This document shows positions 61,301-64,000 of a stretch of 64,000 bases of DNA, one piece after another. The number at the start of each line of letters is the position of its first letter. The first letter of the stretch is position 1. A program made the position numbers and the translations under genes. This DNA is from Haliclystus octoradiatus. Lineage: Eukaryota; Cnidaria; Staurozoa; Stauromedusae; Haliclystidae. The stretch covers positions 35,363,993-35,427,992 of the forward strand of contig OU744448.1 of NCBI GenBank assembly GCA_916610825.1, read 5' to 3'. The notes under the pieces are model-generated. The model made no database searches. It was not told where the DNA came from and worked only from the letters and a program-made list of their open reading frames with translations.

Positions 61301-63819
61301 CGGGGGATTTGAACCACAGTCGATCAGATTTGATCCAATCTAAAGTTCGGTTGCTCTGCCATCTGAGCTAATCCACATTAGTGTGACTGTAAAAAATACA
61401 TGAGAAGTTTGAATGAATACAAAGCGACGATGATTCGATTAAGGTGGAGAGAAGATTTAGACCTATAGGCTAGCTCATGAACTTTATTGTGAATTAATGT
61501 AAGTATAGAAAACTTACATGAATATTGGAAAAGTTTTAATTTTGTTTTGATAAGATAGCGACAGACAATGATGAGGTCACAGAGGGAGGCACCAAAATCA
61601 TCATCATCATCATTTATTCAGAAACATGATAAGTTTTACACTAACTTTTTTTCACATGACTGATTTACGTAATAAACTAGGGAAAAGTAAAAGTAAAGCG
61701 TGAGATTCAGTAGCTTACATTCAAGGTCATTGTTCTATTGTTTATCGCACGTGCCGCCAATATTTTGTAAACATTGCGGTCTCGAATATAAGTCAACCTG
61801 GTTGTGTTTTAGTTGTGGACAGCATATGTATGTAATTTTATATAACATCGTTTTCATGCATGATAAATATTTCTTGATTAATTGTTTAGATGGACAAGTG
61901 TAAATAGTTTTCAATAATAATATTAGTAATTATGTCTTACATCTGAATTTATCTCAACTTCAACTTCTATTTTATTAATTAGGATAAGTTAAATACAAAA
62001 AGGCATTTGGAGTCGAATGGAAAATGCGAAGAATCAATTATCGTTATGTTTTAAAATTGGGACTAAAGTATATGCCTCTTTTACTTATATGTCTCTACTT
62101 TTACTTATACCTCTATACAGCGGCCACCTGCCTATAGTGGTCACTCTTTCAATGTCTAAAATGGTATTTTCTATTGGATCAAACCTGTATATAAAGACCA
62201 CCTGTCTATAGTGGTCAATTTGTCAACCTCTCCTAGCTGACCGTTATATACAGGTTTCACTGTATCAAAAACATTATTCTATTGAAGCACCCTGTATATA
62301 AAGACCACCTGTCAATAATGGTCAACATATCTTGAAGATCTCACAGAGTTTAATTGTATTCCTAAAACTCATTCTTAGAACATTCTGCCTCAAAATTATG
62401 ATTTGTGATTTGTTTTAGATTTGATCATCTTTTTGAGACTGAAGTGAAGCAAAATGAGGTTTTTGGCGTTGTTGCTGCCCCTGTGATTGACAGGTTTGTT
62501 ATTATTGAATTAGAGTTTAAAAATGTTGCATTCAGTTCAATCATTTTATCTGTTTTACCTTGCATTCAACTATTTACATTATTTTGTACAATAAATATAT
62601 ACAGTTGCCATAGTGGCACGTAAAAAGTCAAAATATTGTTATACTACATATAATTTATTAATAAATTAGGATTATAGGGAAGGAAGCTTAAAAGCATATT
62701 AAAGATAGCTTGATAAATATCTTGAACGGTATTTTAAAATTTAAAATCTGGAAAAGTCTATTGAATCTTGGTACTTTTTTTTGGCTTCTTATTTTGCTGA
62801 ACATTGGTTAAATTCCTGCTCAAGCAGTTTTGTGTTGGACGATATCGAAACTTGTCTAATAGCAGAGTTTTCACTAATCTTGGTGTTGAATTCAGATGCA
62901 TAGAAGTCCTTTCTTTTTGCAGCCCTTGTGCGTCCTATGATTGTTACAAATAGATTTTGAATATATACTGGACCTAGATCTTGCTTCATTTCCCAGCCAA
63001 GCAAGGCTGCTGAAAATTGGCCTTTAGTTAAACAATAGTCTTATTTTATTAACTGATCAATTTTCTTGATTCCAACAGCTATAATTAGCCTTTGTTATGA
63101 CATAATTTACATTGTTTTGGAATGTTTTAAATGTTTTTCCTAAGATATGTTTTTGTTTGTTTCATAGTGTATTAACTGGGTACAACGGCACTGTGTTTGC
63201 ATACGGACAGGTCAGTTGGCAGTTTTTTATTTTCAATATCATACAGATGCTTGAATTGTTTGTTATAAATTAATTAGTTATTAACGTATTTAAGTAAATA
63301 TATTATTTTTGATTTTTTATCTAGACTGGATCTGGTAAGACGTTTACAATCACAGGCGGACCTGAACGTTATGTTGATCGTGGAATCATTCCTAGGTCGC
63401 TAACGCACATTTTTAATTATTACAAAAGGGTAAGATACATTCAAGTAGATATTTGAATCCCCCTTTTTGTAAGTTTATTGTTCAATAGTTCATAAAGGTT
63501 ATCATCAATGGTTGGGAAAATATTTTATAATTGAGATATTATAAAAAATAAGCTTCATTAAAATTTGGTCAATTTCACATCCACAAACCAGTTCACGAAC
63601 AACACGTGAAGAAGTTTACGAACTGTTCATGAATTTGTCATTTTTATTCATAAGGGCTATATTTTGCTGGCTTTCCTATTTATTTTAAATCTTTATTTTC
63701 CATTTTAAGAATCCCAATCTAATATTTACTACGTATATTTCTTACTTGGAAATCTACAATGAAAATGGTTATGATCTGCTGGACCCAAGGCACGAGGCCT
63801 CAAAGTTAGAAGATCTGCC
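55359..63819 (+). CDS. KIF6: Kinesin family member 6, 5' part (continues past window)
   Basis: Plus-end microtubule motor; KIF6 and KIF9 are associated with motile cilia. Six exons in the window: 55359-55418, 56503-56612, 62419-62493, 63168-63210, 63325-63429, 63710-63819, giving 167 residues before the gene runs off the end in phase 2. Start MVKQTIRIFCRLKP, then INNKKEIYKF|DHLFE, the P-loop split across two exons (FAYGQ|TGSGKTFTITGG), DRGIIPRSLTHIF and YLEIYNENGYDLLDP with HEASKLEDLP. GYDLLDPRHEAS is specific to KIF6 rather than other kinesins. The 5.8-kb intron 2 is enlarged by a SINE split by a Gypsy element. The last exon ends in a GTGAGT donor. Confidence 0.93.
57171..61256 (+). mobile_element. 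Gypsy LTR retrotransposon, older, KIF6 intron 2
   Basis: LTRs about 157 bp at 57171-57327 and 61100-61256 differ at about four positions, so it is older than the copy in MNAT1. A purine tract GGAGGAAAGAGAAAGG precedes the 3' LTR, and TGGTGCAGTTGA follows the 5' LTR as a candidate primer site. The duplication ACTCAT (57165-57170, 61257-61262) marks insertion into a SINE; the intact SINE copy shows the empty site. The exact LTR start is uncertain by one base because T/G differ between the two LTRs. Confidence 0.93.
57382..60981 (+). pseudogene. Gypsy Gag-Pol remnant with two stops and a finger deletion
   Basis: One frame from ATG 57382 to TAA 60981 broken by TGA at 57832-57834 and TAA at 59149-59151. 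Order: short Gag (FDEWLTDLRKHQKSCNYSD) that appears to lack its middle; CCHC knuckles (CRYCSKDHERGKC, CNLCKKSNHF); protease DTGAA; reverse transcriptase with FSKVDCLSGYWQC and IVDD; RNase H (RYATIELEALAVQWAL); integrase with VGTDLF, VSDCGSQF and PQSNGKAEA. The integrase zinc finger keeps its His half (LHDVHLGI) but jumps to RYLPSHTKE, losing the Cys pair. Not functional. Resembles K02A2.6-type Gypsy families. Confidence 0.9.
61379..62107. other. KIF6 intron 2 tail
   Basis: No gene seen. A short ATC/TCA repeat near 61596-61612 and generic AT-rich sequence. Confidence 0.4.
62108..62262 (-). mobile_element. Pogo/mariner-like MITE, reverse orientation
   Basis: Ends ACAGGTTTCACTG followed by TA, and its body (CTCTATACAGCGGCCACCTG, TATAGTGGTCACTCTTTCAA, ATGTCTAAAATGGTATTTTC) is the reverse complement of the intact copy at 43921-44091. 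The left end is lost. A second partial copy (TGTATATAAAGACCACCTGTC) follows at 62291-62335. Confidence 0.75.
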
Positions 63820-64000
63820 GTGAGTACATGCATATAAATAACATGTTGTAACATAACATCATTTTCTATTTAACTTCCAGACTTCAACTTCAATTACAGC
63901 CTTTTATTGGAGACCATAGCAGAGCAGTAGGCTGCTCAAGATGTTACCGATTTCTATTCAAAACCATGTTTTTTTGTCTCTTTCTTCAGTAAGGTATCTC

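Larger units (their letters stand above)
56918..61378 (-). mobile_element. tRNA-derived SINE split by a Gypsy element
   Basis: The body half (56918-57170) and the head half (61257-61378) are the two parts of one minus-strand SINE, matching 48084-48458 along their full length. The break falls within the motif GGTACTCAT, which is continuous in the other copy. TAGTGT flanks the SINE at 56912-56917 and 61379-61384 as its own target duplication. Everything between is the Gypsy element at 57171-61256. Confidence 0.92.

Overview
This is a 64 kb window of AT-rich nuclear DNA from an intron-rich invertebrate animal. Every recognisable gene is split by spliceosomal introns (GT-AG, with one apparent GC-AG), the proteins are ordinary metazoan orthologues, and the introns are full of animal-type transposons. 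The protein set and the divergence from vertebrates fit an invertebrate deuterostome (a tunicate would be plausible), but the sequence alone does not settle the species.

Gene layout. An unrecognised three-exon gene (1632-3312, +); cytosolic malate dehydrogenase MDH1 (4743-6674, +); translation initiation factor EIF5 (10349-16629, +), convergent with glyoxalase I GLO1 (16798-18022, -); mitochondrial DEAD-box helicase DDX28 (20128-26562, +), convergent with the CDK-activating-kinase assembly factor MNAT1 (26633-35751, -); a cholesterol-25-hydroxylase-like fatty acid hydroxylase (40306-41479, -); the dioxygenase ALKBH6 (45586-51367, +); seipin BSCL2 (51885-54837, +); and the 5' half of the kinesin-6-like motor KIF6 (55359-63819, +), which runs off the window. 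These are housekeeping genes with no operon-like logic. All exon joins given here were checked by hand for splice sites and reading phase.

Mobile DNA. A young Gypsy LTR element sits in MNAT1 intron 1 (30147-34889), an older one in KIF6 intron 2 (57171-61256). The KIF6 copy split a tRNA-derived SINE whose two halves survive on either side. Between MNAT1 and the hydroxylase gene one LINE is nested in the stop codon of another. At least eight non-autonomous DNA transposons can be delimited by terminal inverted repeats and, in four cases, by target duplications: two hAT-like (8 bp), a Mutator-like foldback (10 bp) carrying a SINE head, and TA-flanked pogo/mariner-like copies. Several minisatellites (21, 37, 86, 17 and 134 bp units) and GATA/TTA microsatellites lie in introns.

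The most useful leads are the unrecognised gene at the left end, the SINE family, the Mutator-like foldback with its SINE-head chimera, the LINE-in-LINE junction, the DEID motif in an intron-rich DDX28, and the GC-AG intron of MNAT1. No CRISPR, bacterial operon or viral genome is present.
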